This document shows, piece after piece, positions 7,278 to 16,463 of a DNA stretch of 64,000 nt. This DNA is from Prevotella sp. UBA2456. GTDB lineage: Bacteria > Bacteroidota > Bacteroidia > Bacteroidales > Bacteroidaceae. The stretch is taken from positions 5,415 through 69,414 of the forward strand of contig DDPY01000025.1 of assembly GCA_002342415.1 (NCBI GenBank), given 5' to 3'. The position numbers were made by a program, and so were the translations under genes. Every line of letters begins with the position of its first letter. Position 1 is the first letter of the stretch. Under the pieces are notes generated by a model, which was not told the DNA's origin, made no database searches, and saw only the letters and a list, made by a program, of their open reading frames with translations.

Positions 7278-8603
7278 TTACCAGCCGTAGCGGCTCCAGT
7301 CTATCATGTGGTTCCAGCCGAAGTTGTTGCTGGTGATGTTGTATTTGTATTTTCCTCCCGTATACTGAGTTTCGCTCTTGGGGAAGAACATGCTCACGCA
7401 GCCGTACATGTCGGTATCCTGATTGAAGCTGTAGAAGTCGCCCTTCAGGTCGTGATAGGGATAGCCGTTGTAGATGGTCAGCCAGCGCATCGACATGCGA
7501 TAGTAGGGTACAGCCTGCTGATAGACCTTGTCCCACTGCTCGAAGGCGCTGCTGGACAGATGTGTCTTGAGTACGGCGCGCATGTCGTACATGATGGGTG
7601 TCTCATAGGCCCAGTAGTAGGCGATGCCGCTTACGTCTGGGCTGGAGGGGCTGACGGGATAGCCTCCTTCGAACTGGTCGAGCACGTTGCGTGTAGCGGT
7701 GGCCAGGTCGGCCATATACTTGGTGTCGATTGCTGCTAAGGGCACGCTGTGTCCCTTGGCATAGCTGTCGCCTGATGGGGGATTCTGCAGATAGTCCTTG
7801 TAGTAGTTGTAATAGGTGTCGACGATGCTGCGATAGAGGTCGCTGTCGTTTTTGAACAGCAGGGGCAATACCTTGTCGTAGGGTGCTCCTGGACCGGGAA
7901 TCTCGGCTGGCGAGCCTATCAGGTAGCTGGTGACGTCGCGCAGCTCGTAGCCCACCTCCGCACACATCATGTTACAGCAGTCGGCAAAGATGAAGTCGAG
8001 CTTGGGCAGCGTCTTCAGCGCTTTGGCCATCTGGGTGATGTTCATCCATTTGGAAGAGCCTCCAGTGTCCTTGCCAGTGTCGAGTCCGTAGGCGCGACGC
8101 GATGTCAGGCTGCTGCTGGCAACGCTGTCTTCCACCATCCATCCGTCGGCATGGCCCCACAGCACCAGTCCGTAACCCTTGGCCTTCACGTTGCTGGTCA
8201 TCCATCCGACCACCTCCTGAAAGCGCGCCGGGTCGCACGAGTAGAAGTCGCTGTCGAACTCTTTGAGCTTCGTCACCTTTCCGTCATGCACCTCGGCGAT
8301 GTAGGGCAGCCCTTTCTGCGTCTTGTCCGTCACGACGCTGTCGACGAAGATGAACACGCGCTGGTTGCTGGCCAGCGATTTCGAGCCTTCCGTGATTTCC
8401 TTCAGGTCCTCCTTCAGGTATCGGTGGCCGGAGTTATTCGCTATGTCAATCACTGTGAGATTGTTTTCTGCTGCCATGTAAATCATCACCGCACGCGAGG
8501 CTTCGCTGTCGGTGGAGGGGCCTGAAGGAGTGGTGGAATTGTCGTCGCTTCCGCAGGCAACGAACAGCAATAATGCCGATGCTAATGTCAATAAATACTT
8601 CAT
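7278..8603 (-). CDS. Clostripain-family (C11) lipoprotein cysteine peptidase
   Basis: 441 residues. A lipoprotein signal ends LLFVAC with the lipidated Cys17, so the enzyme is membrane-anchored outside the cytoplasm. A Ser/Thr-rich linker covers about 18-36. The C11 dyad is visible as His151 in LWGHADGW and Cys210 in FADCCNM, aligning with DAC of clostripain. Family members cleave after basic residues and are common in gut Bacteroidales. It is a single gene, divergent from the GH25 gene with facing promoters in a short gap. Confidence 0.85.
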   Translation of the reverse strand: MKYLLTLASALLLFVACGSDDNSTTPSGPSTDSEASRAVMIYMAAENNLTVIDIANNSGHRYLKEDLKEITEGSKSLASNQRVFIFVDSVVTDKTQKGLPYIAEVHDGKVTKLKEFDSDFYSCDPARFQEVVGWMTSNVKAKGYGLVLWGHADGWMVEDSVASSSLTSRRAYGLDTGKDTGGSSKWMNITQMAKALKTLPKLDFIFADCCNMMCAEVGYELRDVTSYLIGSPAEIPGPGAPYDKVLPLLFKNDSDLYRSIVDTYYNYYKDYLQNPPSGDSYAKGHSVPLAAIDTKYMADLATATRNVLDQFEGGYPVSPSSPDVSGIAYYWAYETPIMYDMRAVLKTHLSSSAFEQWDKVYQQAVPYYRMSMRWLTIYNGYPYHDLKGDFYSFNQDTDMYGCVSMFFPKSETQYTGGKYKYNITSNNFGWNHMIDWSRYGW

Positions 8604-8621
8604 GTCTTATATATTTTCGCG

Positions 8622-8629
8622 CAAAGATA
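8622..8629 (-). promoter_or_regulatory. -7 element for the C11 peptidase gene
   Basis: TATCTTTG on the minus strand, about 18 bp from the start codon at 8603. It lies 22 bp from the opposing -7 element of the GH25 gene. Confidence 0.65.
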
Positions 8630-8651
8630 GCGATTTTTCTTTAATTCTTAG

Positions 8652-8659
8652 TAACTTTG
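8652..8659 (+). promoter_or_regulatory. -7 element for the GH25 gene
   Basis: TAACTTTG at 8652-8659 with a T-rich stretch near 8634-8639 at the -33 position. It places transcription start a few bases later and supports translation from 8680 rather than from an upstream in-frame start. Confidence 0.6.
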
Positions 8660-8679
8660 CACCTAAATTTTTGAATAAG

Positions 8680-9399
8680 ATGAAGAAACTATTGGTTTTA
8701 ATCTCTATATTATCCGCTTTTGTCGGTACTCTTTATGCTCAGGATACGCTTACGATTGCTCGTACTAACCCTAATCTCCAGTGTGAGGATACTTGTTCGC
8801 ATACGCATGGCATCGACTTGAGCCACTATCAGGGTCAGGTGTTCTGGGAGACGGTGGGCGACAATACCAAGATGGCGTATGTCTATCTGAAAGCCACCGA
8901 GGGCGGCGACCGCATCGATGCCATGTTCGAGCGCAACATCGAGCTTGCCCATCAATATGGGCTGAAGGTGGGCAGCTATCACTTCTACCGTCCGTTGACC
9001 GACCAGCAGAAGCAGTTGCAGAACTTCATGTCGCAGTGTCTGCCTGGCGAGCAGGACCTTGTGCCGATGATTGACATCGAGTCGACGGGCGGATTGTCCA
9101 CCGATGTGTTTTGCGATTCCCTGTTCTACTTCCTCGACCTCGTCGAGGAGACCTATCATCAGAAGCCGCTGCTCTACACGGGCCGCAACTTCTATAATAA
9201 GCACTTGCAGGGCAAGGTGGACGACTACAAGCTGATGATTGCCATGTACACCGACGAGCCTCCCGTGCTGGCCGACGGCCGCGACTACGAGTTGTGGCAG
9301 TACACCGCCAAGGGGCGTATCGTGGGCGTCAGCGGTTATGTGGACAAGAGCCGCTTCATGGGCAAGCACAGCCTGCGCGAGATACGCTTCAGGCATTGA
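8680..9399 (+). CDS. GH25 muramidase (lysozyme-type)
   Basis: 239 residues from the ATG at 8680. Its signal peptide (MKKLLVLISILSAF, ending LYAQ) and the promoter at 8652-8659 fix the start; an in-frame start at 8512 lies upstream of the promoter and is unlikely. The GH25 hallmarks are GIDLSHYQG near the start of the mature protein, a mid-protein MIDIES with the catalytic Asp/Glu pair, and YELWQYTAKG near the end. GH25 enzymes cut the beta-1,4 bond between N-acetylmuramic acid and N-acetylglucosamine. The export signal places it in the periplasm or outside. Confidence 0.88.
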   Translation: MKKLLVLISILSAFVGTLYAQDTLTIARTNPNLQCEDTCSHTHGIDLSHYQGQVFWETVGDNTKMAYVYLKATEGGDRIDAMFERNIELAHQYGLKVGSYHFYRPLTDQQKQLQNFMSQCLPGEQDLVPMIDIESTGGLSTDVFCDSLFYFLDLVEETYHQKPLLYTGRNFYNKHLQGKVDDYKLMIAMYTDEPPVLADGRDYELWQYTAKGRIVGVSGYVDKSRFMGKHSLREIRFRH

Positions 9400-9427
9400 C
9401 GCCGCCCAGTCACGATTGTTTATGGTT

Positions 9428-9793
9428 TTATTCCTCCACGTTCTTGATGATGTTGATGAGGTCGCTGGCATAGGTTTGCAGCGACCGCTTGCTCATGCGG
9501 TGCAACAGTCCTCTCGAGCGCTCCATCTCCAGCAGGAAGCGGTCCAGCCGCTCGTCATCCTTCTCTCCCTGCAAGTCCAGGAACTCCTGATGCAGGGTGG
9601 GCGAGAGTTGCAGGAAAAAGTCGTCGCCATAGGCCTTGATGCCCTCGGCTATCCAGGGGCCTAAGTGGTAGTCCCTGACCGTCTTGTATAGCCGGCGCCA
9701 TTTCCACTCGGTCATGGGCTCTAACGGTTCCCGTTCTCCCTTGGCGTCTGTTAGCAGCAGGCGCTCCATGTTTCTTATGATTACGTCTTTCAT
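9428..9793 (-). CDS. Small hypothetical protein coupled to nhaC
   Basis: 121 residues from the ATG at 9793, which overlaps the nhaC stop by 4 bp (ATGA), so translation is coupled. The protein is soluble, highly charged and predicted helical (IIRNMERLLL, EKDDERLDRFLLEMERSR), with no membrane segment. I do not recognise the family. A longer frame reading upstream into nhaC is only the shadow of that gene. Coupling suggests a role tied to the antiporter or simple operon hitch-hiking. Confidence 0.65.
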   Translation of the reverse strand: MKDVIIRNMERLLLTDAKGEREPLEPMTEWKWRRLYKTVRDYHLGPWIAEGIKAYGDDFFLQLSPTLHQEFLDLQGEKDDERLDRFLLEMERSRGLLHRMSKRSLQTYASDLINIIKNVEE

Positions 9794-11064
9794 GAGTAGC
9801 GTTTTGGATATCTCAGTAGGATGGCCATCAGTGCAGCAGCCCCGATGGCGAATGGATAGTAGAGGTAGGGCACGAGGCTGATGGGGTTCAGTTGTGTCAG
9901 TCCGGCAGCCATCAGCAGCTGGGCACCATAGGGGATGATGCCCTGCGTCATACACGAGAACGTGTCGAGTATCGAAGCCGCCTTGCGGTTGTCCACCCCG
10001 TAGCGGTCGCCGATATGCTTGGCAATGCCTCCCACCGTCAGGATGGCCACCGTGTTGTTGGCCGTGCAAAGGTTCACCAGCGACACCAGCCCTGCTATCG
10101 ACAGCTCCGCGCCTCGCTTCGAGTGTACGTGCAGCGTGATTCGGCGGATGATGAACGTGATGCCGCCCATATGCTTGATAATCTCTAGCAGTCCGCCGGC
10201 CATCATCGTGATGATAATCAGCTCGCCCATACCCATGATGCCCGTACCCATCGACTGGAACCATCCGAACACATCGAATGTGCCATTGCAGATGCCGATG
10301 AGGCCTGTCAGGGCAATGCCCAACGCCAGCACCACCATCACGTTGATGCCCATGATGGCGGTGACGAGCACGGCCAGATAGGGTATCACCTTCAGCATCT
10401 CCACCTCGCCCACGTGCTGCGGCGATGCCATGTCGGCACCCATCACGATGTAGACGGCCAGAATCAGCAGGGCAGGAGGGAGGACGATGAACGAGTTGAC
10501 GCGAAACTTGTCGCTCTGCTTACAGCCTTGCGTCGAGGTGGCCATGATGGTGGTGTCGGAGATGAACGAGAGGTTGTCGCCAAAGAACGAGCCGCCCACC
10601 ACCACTGCCGTCATCATGGCTACGGGCGTGCCCGTCTGCTGGGCAATGCCGGCCGCAATCGGGGTCAGCGCAACGATGGTCCCCACGCTGGTGCCTATCG
10701 ACAGCGAGATGAAGCAGGCTGCCAGAAACAGTCCTGCCAGCAGCATCTGCCCAGGCAGCAGCGCCAGCGCCATGTTCACCGTTGCATCTATCGAGCTCAT
10801 GGCCTTGGCCGAGTTGGCAAAGGCTCCTGCCAGCACGAATATCCATATCATCAGCATCATCTGGCTGTTGCCAGCCCCCTGACTGTACACCTCTATGCGC
10901 TCCTTCAGGGGGCGCCCGCTGAAGATGCAGACGGCATAGATGCTTGCCACCATGAAAGCCACGGTGATGGGCACCTTGTAGAAGTCGCGCGCAATGATGC
11001 TCGTCACCAGATACAGCACGATAAAAACTATCAGCGGCGATAATGCCAGTAATCCTTTCTTCAT
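9790..11064 (-). CDS. nhaC: NhaC-family Na+/H+ antiporter
   Basis: 424 residues from the ATG at 11064, where a hydrophobic first helix (KKGLLALSPLIVFIVLYLV) begins. A promoter at 11085-11092 supports this start over an upstream in-frame one at 11127. About 10-12 membrane helices are visible. Conserved patches such as SIGTSVGTIVALTPIA and GGSFFGDNLSFISDTTI are typical of the NhaC/Na+:H+ antiporter superfamily. It exchanges sodium for protons at the inner membrane. Some members instead exchange organic anions such as malate/lactate, so the substrate is not certain. Confidence 0.85.
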   Translation of the reverse strand: MKKGLLALSPLIVFIVLYLVTSIIARDFYKVPITVAFMVASIYAVCIFSGRPLKERIEVYSQGAGNSQMMLMIWIFVLAGAFANSAKAMSSIDATVNMALALLPGQMLLAGLFLAACFISLSIGTSVGTIVALTPIAAGIAQQTGTPVAMMTAVVVGGSFFGDNLSFISDTTIMATSTQGCKQSDKFRVNSFIVLPPALLILAVYIVMGADMASPQHVGEVEMLKVIPYLAVLVTAIMGINVMVVLALGIALTGLIGICNGTFDVFGWFQSMGTGIMGMGELIIITMMAGGLLEIIKHMGGITFIIRRITLHVHSKRGAELSIAGLVSLVNLCTANNTVAILTVGGIAKHIGDRYGVDNRKAASILDTFSCMTQGIIPYGAQLLMAAGLTQLNPISLVPYLYYPFAIGAAALMAILLRYPKRYS

Positions 11065-11084
11065 AAAAATTTCAGATTTGACGG

Positions 11085-11092
11085 CAAAATTA
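11085..11092 (-). promoter_or_regulatory. -7 element for nhaC
   Basis: TAATTTTG on the minus strand about 20 bp upstream of the ATG at 11064. A weak CTTG at the -33 position lies near 11113. The 11093-11243 stretch shows no gene. Confidence 0.55.
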
Positions 11093-11243
11093 CAACTTTT
11101 TTGCCACATCTGCAAGCGAATGACCATAAAAACTTTGTCCGTCCCATGCTGATACGGGTCCGCCGCCGTCCTGCCATCGCCGAAATGTTAAAATCAAAAT
11201 GCCGTCGACTGCCGTCGACACCACCTCTCCCTATTCCGCAAAA

Positions 11244-11275
11244 AACCTGCCGCTATCATCGGATAGCGGCAGGTT
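11244..11275 (-). terminator. Terminator downstream of uxaA
   Basis: A perfect 14-bp stem: AACCTGCCGCTATC (11244-11257) with GATAGCGGCAGGTT (11262-11275) around ATCG. On the minus strand it is followed by a T-run (complement of 11239-11243), as expected for an intrinsic terminator of uxaA. Confidence 0.8.
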
Positions 11276-11316
11276 GTTCTACAGTGCGCTGCACGTGTGC
11301 GCAGGCCATTCCATGC

Positions 11317-12822
11317 CTACAGCGTCACGCCGTTCTTGAAGATGGAGATCTCGCGATAGCCGTTCTCCTCGTTGCGGGCATGCTCGCCGGAGGCTACTGC
11401 CAGCACCTTGTCGATGAACTCGGGCACGAGCTCCTGCATGGTGCGGCCCTCTACGAGCTGACCGGCAGAGAAGTCTACCCAGTGGGGCTTGTTCTTGGCC
11501 AGCGTGGGGTTGGTGGCAATCTTCATCGTGGGCACGAAGGTGCCGAAGGGCGTGCCGCGGCCGGTGGTGAAGAGCACGATGTGGCAGCCGCAGGAGGCCA
11601 GCGCCGTCGAGGCCACGAGGTCGTTGCCCGGGGCCGACAGCAGGTTGAGGCCCGTGTGCTCCAGGCGGTCGCCATACTCCATCACTCCGCTCACGGGAGC
11701 CTTGCCGCACTTCTGGGTACAGCCCAGTGCCTTGTCCTCGAGGGTCGAGATGCCGCCGGCCTTGTTGCCTGGCGAGGGATTCTCGCCTACGGGCTCGCCG
11801 TGCGAGAGGAAGTAGTTCTTGAAGTTGTTGATCATCGACACGGTCTGGTCGAAGAGCTGCGGCGTCTCGCAGCGGTTCATGAGAATGGTCTCGGCGCCGA
11901 ACATCTCGGGCACCTCGGTGAGCACGGAGGTGCCGCCCTGGGCCACGAGCCAGTCGCTGAACTCGCCCACCAGCGGGTTGGCGGTGATGCCCGAGAATCC
12001 GTCGGAGCCGCCACACTTCAGGCCCACGCGCAGCTTGCTCACGGGCACGTCCTCACGCTTGTCCTGCGAGGCCTGGCGATAGAGCTCGCGCAGTATCTCC
12101 ATGCCGGCCTCCATCTCGTCGCCCTCCACGCGCTGCGTCACCAGCAGCTTGATGCGCGACTGGTCGTAGTCGCCCAGCATGGCCATGAAGTCCTCGGGCT
12201 GGTTGTTCTCGCAGCCCAGGCTGAGCACGAGCACGCCGCCGGCATTGGGGTGCAGGCAGATGTCGCGGAGCACCTTGCGCGTGTTCTCGTGGTCCTCCGA
12301 GAGCTGTGAGCAGCCGTAGTTGTGGTGCCAGGTCCAGATGGCGTCGACATCCTTGCAGCCAGTCTCCGCCATGAGCTTGTGGGCCATGCGCTCGGCGATG
12401 CCGTTGACGCAGCCTACGGTGGGCACGATCCATATCTCGTTGCGCACGCCGACGTCGCCGTTCTTGCGCACATAGCCCTTGAAGGTGCGATTCTCCAACT
12501 TGATGTGGCTGATGTCGCTCTTGGCGTCGACGGGCTGGTAGCTGTACTCCAGCGTGCCGCTGAGGTTGGTCTTCAGATTGTTCTCGTTCACCCAGTCGCC
12601 GGCCTTCATGTCCTGACGGGCATGGCCGATGGGATAGCCGTACTTGATGATGTCCTCGCCCTGCTTCACGTCGCGGATGAGCACTTTGTGGCCTGCGGGG
12701 GTGTCCTGGTTGACGGTAATCGTCTTGCCGTCCACCTCGATGGTGTCGCCCTGCTTCTTGGGAGCGAGGCATACTACGACGGAGTCGGCGGGATTGATTT
12801 TCAAAAACGTAGCTTGTTCCAT
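11317..12822 (-). CDS. uxaA: Altronate dehydratase
   Basis: 501 residues with an N-terminal SAF-like domain (about 1-95) and a C-terminal UxaA family domain. GVRNEIWIVPTVGCVNG, a glycine-rich GLKCGGSDGFSGITANP and TTGRGTPFG are typical segments. It dehydrates D-altronate to 2-keto-3-deoxygluconate in the galacturonate branch of hexuronate catabolism. The gene lies 54 bp after the LacI-type regulator with no promoter seen between them, so the two are probably one transcript. uxaC, the first enzyme of the route, is at 21345-22751; uxaB is not in the window. Confidence 0.93.
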   Translation of the reverse strand: MEQATFLKINPADSVVVCLAPKKQGDTIEVDGKTITVNQDTPAGHKVLIRDVKQGEDIIKYGYPIGHARQDMKAGDWVNENNLKTNLSGTLEYSYQPVDAKSDISHIKLENRTFKGYVRKNGDVGVRNEIWIVPTVGCVNGIAERMAHKLMAETGCKDVDAIWTWHHNYGCSQLSEDHENTRKVLRDICLHPNAGGVLVLSLGCENNQPEDFMAMLGDYDQSRIKLLVTQRVEGDEMEAGMEILRELYRQASQDKREDVPVSKLRVGLKCGGSDGFSGITANPLVGEFSDWLVAQGGTSVLTEVPEMFGAETILMNRCETPQLFDQTVSMINNFKNYFLSHGEPVGENPSPGNKAGGISTLEDKALGCTQKCGKAPVSGVMEYGDRLEHTGLNLLSAPGNDLVASTALASCGCHIVLFTTGRGTPFGTFVPTMKIATNPTLAKNKPHWVDFSAGQLVEGRTMQELVPEFIDKVLAVASGEHARNEENGYREISIFKNGVTL

Positions 12823-12876
12823 AAAAGTAAGTGTTTATTTAGTGATAGCTTTTATTTGTCGCTTTAATGACTGCTT

Positions 12877-13947
12877 TTATCCAATGTTCTTTCGGCGGTA
12901 GAAGTCGATGTTCTCCTTCGTCAGCAGCTCGATGGGCATGTAGTTGACGGGCTCCACCTCCTTCTTCAGCACGATGGCATCGAAGAGACTCTCTACGCAC
13001 TCGTAGCCCTGCATGTAGCCGTGCTGGGCAATGAGGAACGAGATGCTGCCCTGGCGCACGCACTCGGCATTCTTCGGCACCATGTCGTAGCCCATGATCT
13101 GCACATTGCGGCGGTTGCTCTTCAGCAGGAAGTCGCCCACCAGATGGGCCTTCGAGTTGAACGTGATGCAGTGGTGTACGTGCGGATGCTCGGTGAAGAA
13201 CGCCTCAAGGATGGGGTCGTACTCCTCGCGCTTGTCGTCGAGCGAGAGGTTGACCTCATGGATGGTGACCTCGGGGAAGTGGTCCTTCATGTAGTGGCGG
13301 AATCCCGTCTCGCGGTTCTCCTGCTGCTTCGAGGCCACGTTGCCGTTGCGCATCTGCTTCATGAGCATGATTTCCTGCTCCTTGGGAGCGAGCATCATCA
13401 GCATGCGTGCGGCAAAATAGCCTGAGGAGAACGAGTCCTGGCCGAAGAAGGACAGAGGCTTGAGGTCGGGCATGTAGGAGTCGAGCAGGATGAAGGGGAT
13501 GTCCTGCTCGTGCAGCAGGTCGGTGAACTGCCGGGTGACATCCAGCCGCGACGGTACGATGACCACCCCGTCGGGGGCTTGCTTCAGACAGTCGTTCATG
13601 ATGCGGGTGAAAGTGTCGACCGAGAAGCGGTTGTAGTAGAACATCTTCGCCGACACGCCGAAGTCCCTGCGGCGCTCGCAGGCGGCTTGTGCGCCTTCCT
13701 CCACCTCTTCCCAATAGGCTTCCGACTCGTGCTTCGGAATGACGAAATAGAAAGTGTACTCCTTGTTGTAGGCCAGCGCCGAGGCATACATGTTGGGCTT
13801 GTAGTCCATCTCGTCGAGGGCCTTCTGTACTTTCTCCAATGCTTTCTTTGAGACGTTGGGACGGTTGTGCAGCACGCGGTCGACGGTGCCCACGGAGACC
13901 CCTGCGCGCTCCGCTATATCCTTGATTCTTGTCTTTTCTCTTGCCAT
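12877..13947 (-). CDS. LacI-family transcriptional regulator of the uxaA operon
   Basis: 356 residues. The helix-turn-helix IKDIAERAGVSVGTVDRVLH is at residues 8-27, followed by the hinge-type segment NVSKKALEKVQKALDEMDYKPN. A periplasmic-binding-protein-like sensor domain fills about 65-350. The position directly upstream of uxaA suggests it responds to hexuronate intermediates, which is inference. The promoter's -7 element ends 9 bp before the ATG, giving a very short leader. Confidence 0.85.
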   Translation of the reverse strand: MAREKTRIKDIAERAGVSVGTVDRVLHNRPNVSKKALEKVQKALDEMDYKPNMYASALAYNKEYTFYFVIPKHESEAYWEEVEEGAQAACERRRDFGVSAKMFYYNRFSVDTFTRIMNDCLKQAPDGVVIVPSRLDVTRQFTDLLHEQDIPFILLDSYMPDLKPLSFFGQDSFSSGYFAARMLMMLAPKEQEIMLMKQMRNGNVASKQQENRETGFRHYMKDHFPEVTIHEVNLSLDDKREEYDPILEAFFTEHPHVHHCITFNSKAHLVGDFLLKSNRRNVQIMGYDMVPKNAECVRQGSISFLIAQHGYMQGYECVESLFDAIVLKKEVEPVNYMPIELLTKENIDFYRRKNIG

Positions 13948-13955
13948 AATCCCTG

Positions 13956-13986
13956 CAAAGGTACAAATAAACGAGCAAAAAGCAAA
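13956..13986 (-). promoter_or_regulatory. Promoter of the LacI-uxaA operon
   Basis: On the minus strand TTTG (13983-13986), a 19-bp spacer, and TACCTTTG (13956-13963). This is a full consensus match ending 9 bp from the start codon. The rest of the gap to tex (13987-14041) is AT-rich with nothing recognisable. Confidence 0.8.
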
Positions 13987-14041
13987 ATGAAAACTTGTTT
14001 TTCTTTTCTTTAGTGATAATAAATGCTACGGGTAGACGCGC

Positions 14042-16210
14042 TCACAGCCCCTTCATCGAGAGCGAGATGCGCTGTCGGCGCAGGTCCACGCCGATGACTC
14101 GGACGCGGACGTGCTGATGCAGATGTACCACCAGCGTGGGGTCGCTGACGTAGCGGTTGGCCAGCTGCGAGACATGCACCAGCCCGTCCTGGTGGACGCC
14201 GATGTCGACGAAGGCCCCGAAGTTGGTGATGTTGGTCACGATGCCCGGCAGCTCCATGCCCTCGTGCAGGTCGTCGATGGTCTGCACGCTGGAGTCGAAC
14301 TCGAATTCCTCTATCTGCTGGCGTGGGTCGCGGCCGGGTTTCTCCAGCTCGTTCAGGATGTCGGTGAGGGTGGGCAGCCCGACCTCCTGACTTACATACC
14401 GCTGGATGTCGATCTGCTGGCGCAGCGCCTTGTTGCTGATGAGGTCGTCGACGGTGCAATGCTGGTCGCGCGCCATCTGCTCAACGATGTGGTAGCTCTC
14501 GGGATGCACCGCCGAATTGTCGAGGGGATTCTTGGCGTGGGGGATGCGCAGGAATCCGGCGCACTGCTGGAAGGCGGCAGGCCCCAGCCGCGGCACCTTC
14601 TTCAGCTCGGCGCGACTGGCGAAGGCTCCATGCTGGCGGCGGTAGTCGACGATGTTCTGTGCCAGCACCGGACCGAGTCCGCTGACGTAGGTCAGCAGGT
14701 GCTGTGAGGCGGTATTCAGATTGACTCCTACCAGGTTGACGCTACTCTCCACCGTCTGGTCGAGGGCGTGCTTCAGCTTGGCTTGGTCTACGTCGTGCTG
14801 ATACTGGCCAACGCCGATGCTCTTGGGGTCGATCTTCACTAGTTCGGCCAGCGGGTCCATCAGGCGCCGCCCAATGGAGACGGCGCCGCGCACGGTGACA
14901 TCCTCGTCGGGGAACTCGTCGCGGGCCACCTTCGAGGCGGAGTAAACGGAGGCACCGTCCTCGCTGACTATGTAGACGGTGGGGGTTGTGGGTGAGGTGG
15001 GTGTGGTGGGGGATGAGAGCGAGGAAAGGACATCGTCTATGAAGTCCTTGGTCTCGCGGCTGGCGGTGCCGTTGCCGATGGCGATGGCTTCTGTCTTGTA
15101 CTCCTGGATCATCTGCCGGACGTGCATGGACGCCTGCATGCGGTGATTCACGGGCGGGTGGGGGAAGATGGCCTCGTGGTGGAGCAGATTGCCCTGAGCG
15201 TCCAGACAGACTACCTTGCAGCCCGTGCGGAATCCCGGGTCGATGCCCATCACGCGCTTCTGTCCCAACGGGGCCGAGAGCAGCAGCTGGCGCAGGTTCT
15301 CGGCAAACACGCGGATGGCCTCTTCGTCGGCACGCTCCTTTCCCAGCGTCATAAACTCGTTCTCGATGGAGGGCTTTAGCAGGCGCTTGTAGCCGTCCTC
15401 GACCGCCTCGGCCACCAACCGCTGGCAGGCACCGCTGCCGCGGACATACTTGCGCTGCAGGCGGCTGGTGGCTTCCTCGTCGCCGATGGTCAGCGCGAGC
15501 CGCAGGATGCCCTCGCTCTCGCCGCGTCGCATGGCCAGCAGGCGATGACTGGAACAACGCTTCAGCGGCTCCTCCCAGTCGAAATAGTCGCTGTATTTCT
15601 GCGCTTCGTCACTGTCCTTCTTGCCCCGCGCCACCTTCGAGACGATGAACGCCTCGCGGCGAAAGGCTGCACGCACCTGATTGCGGCACTGCTCATCCTC
15701 GCTCACCTCTTCGGCAATAATATCCTGAGCTCCCTTCAGCGCAGCGGCCGCGTCGGCTACCTGGCCGTTGACGTATTTCCTTGCAGCCTGTTCGGGATGG
15801 GGCTCGCGCTGCATCAGCAGCAGGGTGGCGAGGGGCTCCAGTCCCTGTTCGCGTGCGGTTTGTGCCCGTGTGTGGCGCTTGGGCTTGAAGGGCAGGTAGA
15901 TATCCTCCAGTACCGACAGCTCCCAGCAGTCGCTGATGCGCTTCTGCAGTTCCGGCGTCATCTTCTGCTGCTCCGTAATCGTGTTTACAATGGTCTCCTT
16001 GCGCTTCTGAATCTCCTTCAGACGCTCCGAGCGGTCGCTGATAGCCGTTATCTGTACTTCGTCCAGACCTCCTGTCCGCTCCTTGCGATAGCGCGAGATG
16101 AAGGGGATGGTACAGCCCTCGCTCAGCAGCTTCAGCGTATTGCCGACGGCATGCTCGGACAAGTGAAGCTCGCTGGCTATCAGTTGGGTGAATGTCTTGA
16201 TATAGTCCAT
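14042..16210 (-). CDS. tex: Tex-family S1 RNA-binding transcription accessory protein
   Basis: 722 residues from the ATG at 16210. An in-frame extension upstream overlaps the 59-residue gene in another frame and is rejected. Domains in order: helical Tex N-terminal region, YqgF-like RNase H fold (VMGIDPGFRTGCKVVCLD), helix-hairpin-helix (YVSGLGPVLAQNIVDYR and PRLGPAAFQQCAGFL), and a C-terminal S1 domain (GIVTNITNFGAFVDIGVHQ). Tex binds nucleic acid and acts in transcription. Unusual: a Ser/Thr/Pro repeat (SSPTTPTSPTTPT), encoded by short CCCACC-like repeats at about 14983-15020, interrupts the YqgF-like region. Confidence 0.93.
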   Translation of the reverse strand: MDYIKTFTQLIASELHLSEHAVGNTLKLLSEGCTIPFISRYRKERTGGLDEVQITAISDRSERLKEIQKRKETIVNTITEQQKMTPELQKRISDCWELSVLEDIYLPFKPKRHTRAQTAREQGLEPLATLLLMQREPHPEQAARKYVNGQVADAAAALKGAQDIIAEEVSEDEQCRNQVRAAFRREAFIVSKVARGKKDSDEAQKYSDYFDWEEPLKRCSSHRLLAMRRGESEGILRLALTIGDEEATSRLQRKYVRGSGACQRLVAEAVEDGYKRLLKPSIENEFMTLGKERADEEAIRVFAENLRQLLLSAPLGQKRVMGIDPGFRTGCKVVCLDAQGNLLHHEAIFPHPPVNHRMQASMHVRQMIQEYKTEAIAIGNGTASRETKDFIDDVLSSLSSPTTPTSPTTPTVYIVSEDGASVYSASKVARDEFPDEDVTVRGAVSIGRRLMDPLAELVKIDPKSIGVGQYQHDVDQAKLKHALDQTVESSVNLVGVNLNTASQHLLTYVSGLGPVLAQNIVDYRRQHGAFASRAELKKVPRLGPAAFQQCAGFLRIPHAKNPLDNSAVHPESYHIVEQMARDQHCTVDDLISNKALRQQIDIQRYVSQEVGLPTLTDILNELEKPGRDPRQQIEEFEFDSSVQTIDDLHEGMELPGIVTNITNFGAFVDIGVHQDGLVHVSQLANRYVSDPTLVVHLHQHVRVRVIGVDLRRQRISLSMKGL

Positions 16211-16239
16211 AGTATGATGGTTGCTTTCTGTTTGTTGTC

Positions 16240-16419
16240 TCAGTATTTGCTTTCGCGCTTGATGCTCCAGATGTGCGTAACGATTCCGGCCACGATGAGC
16301 AGCAGTCCGGTGGCCAGCAGCCAGTTGTGGCCGGACCACGCGTTCAGGCGCGTCAGCAGCAGCGTCAGTGTACCTAATAATATAAGGTATATTCCTGCGT
16401 ATTGTTTGATATTCTTCAT
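16240..16419 (-). CDS. 59-residue two-helix membrane protein
   Basis: A small frame from the ATG at 16419 to the TGA at 16240. It encodes a basic N-terminus, a first hydrophobic helix (YAGIYLIILGTLTLLLTRL-like) and, after WSGHNW, a second helix (LLATGLLLIVAGIVTHIW), ending SIKRESKY. Two membrane helices in a short basic protein make it a plausible real gene. It lies 45 bp downstream of a good promoter and 29 bp upstream of tex, so it should lead the tex transcript. I do not know its function. Confidence 0.7.
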   Translation of the reverse strand: MKNIKQYAGIYLILLGTLTLLLTRLNAWSGHNWLLATGLLLIVAGIVTHIWSIKRESKY

Positions 16420-16463
16420 TCTGTCTGTGATTACTTGTCCTTTCCCATAGGGGAATGTTGGTG

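Noticed and set aside
8512..8679. N-terminal extension of the GH25 protein
   Set aside because: The extension precedes the promoter at 8652-8659 and overlaps the divergent gene; the signal peptide begins at 8680.
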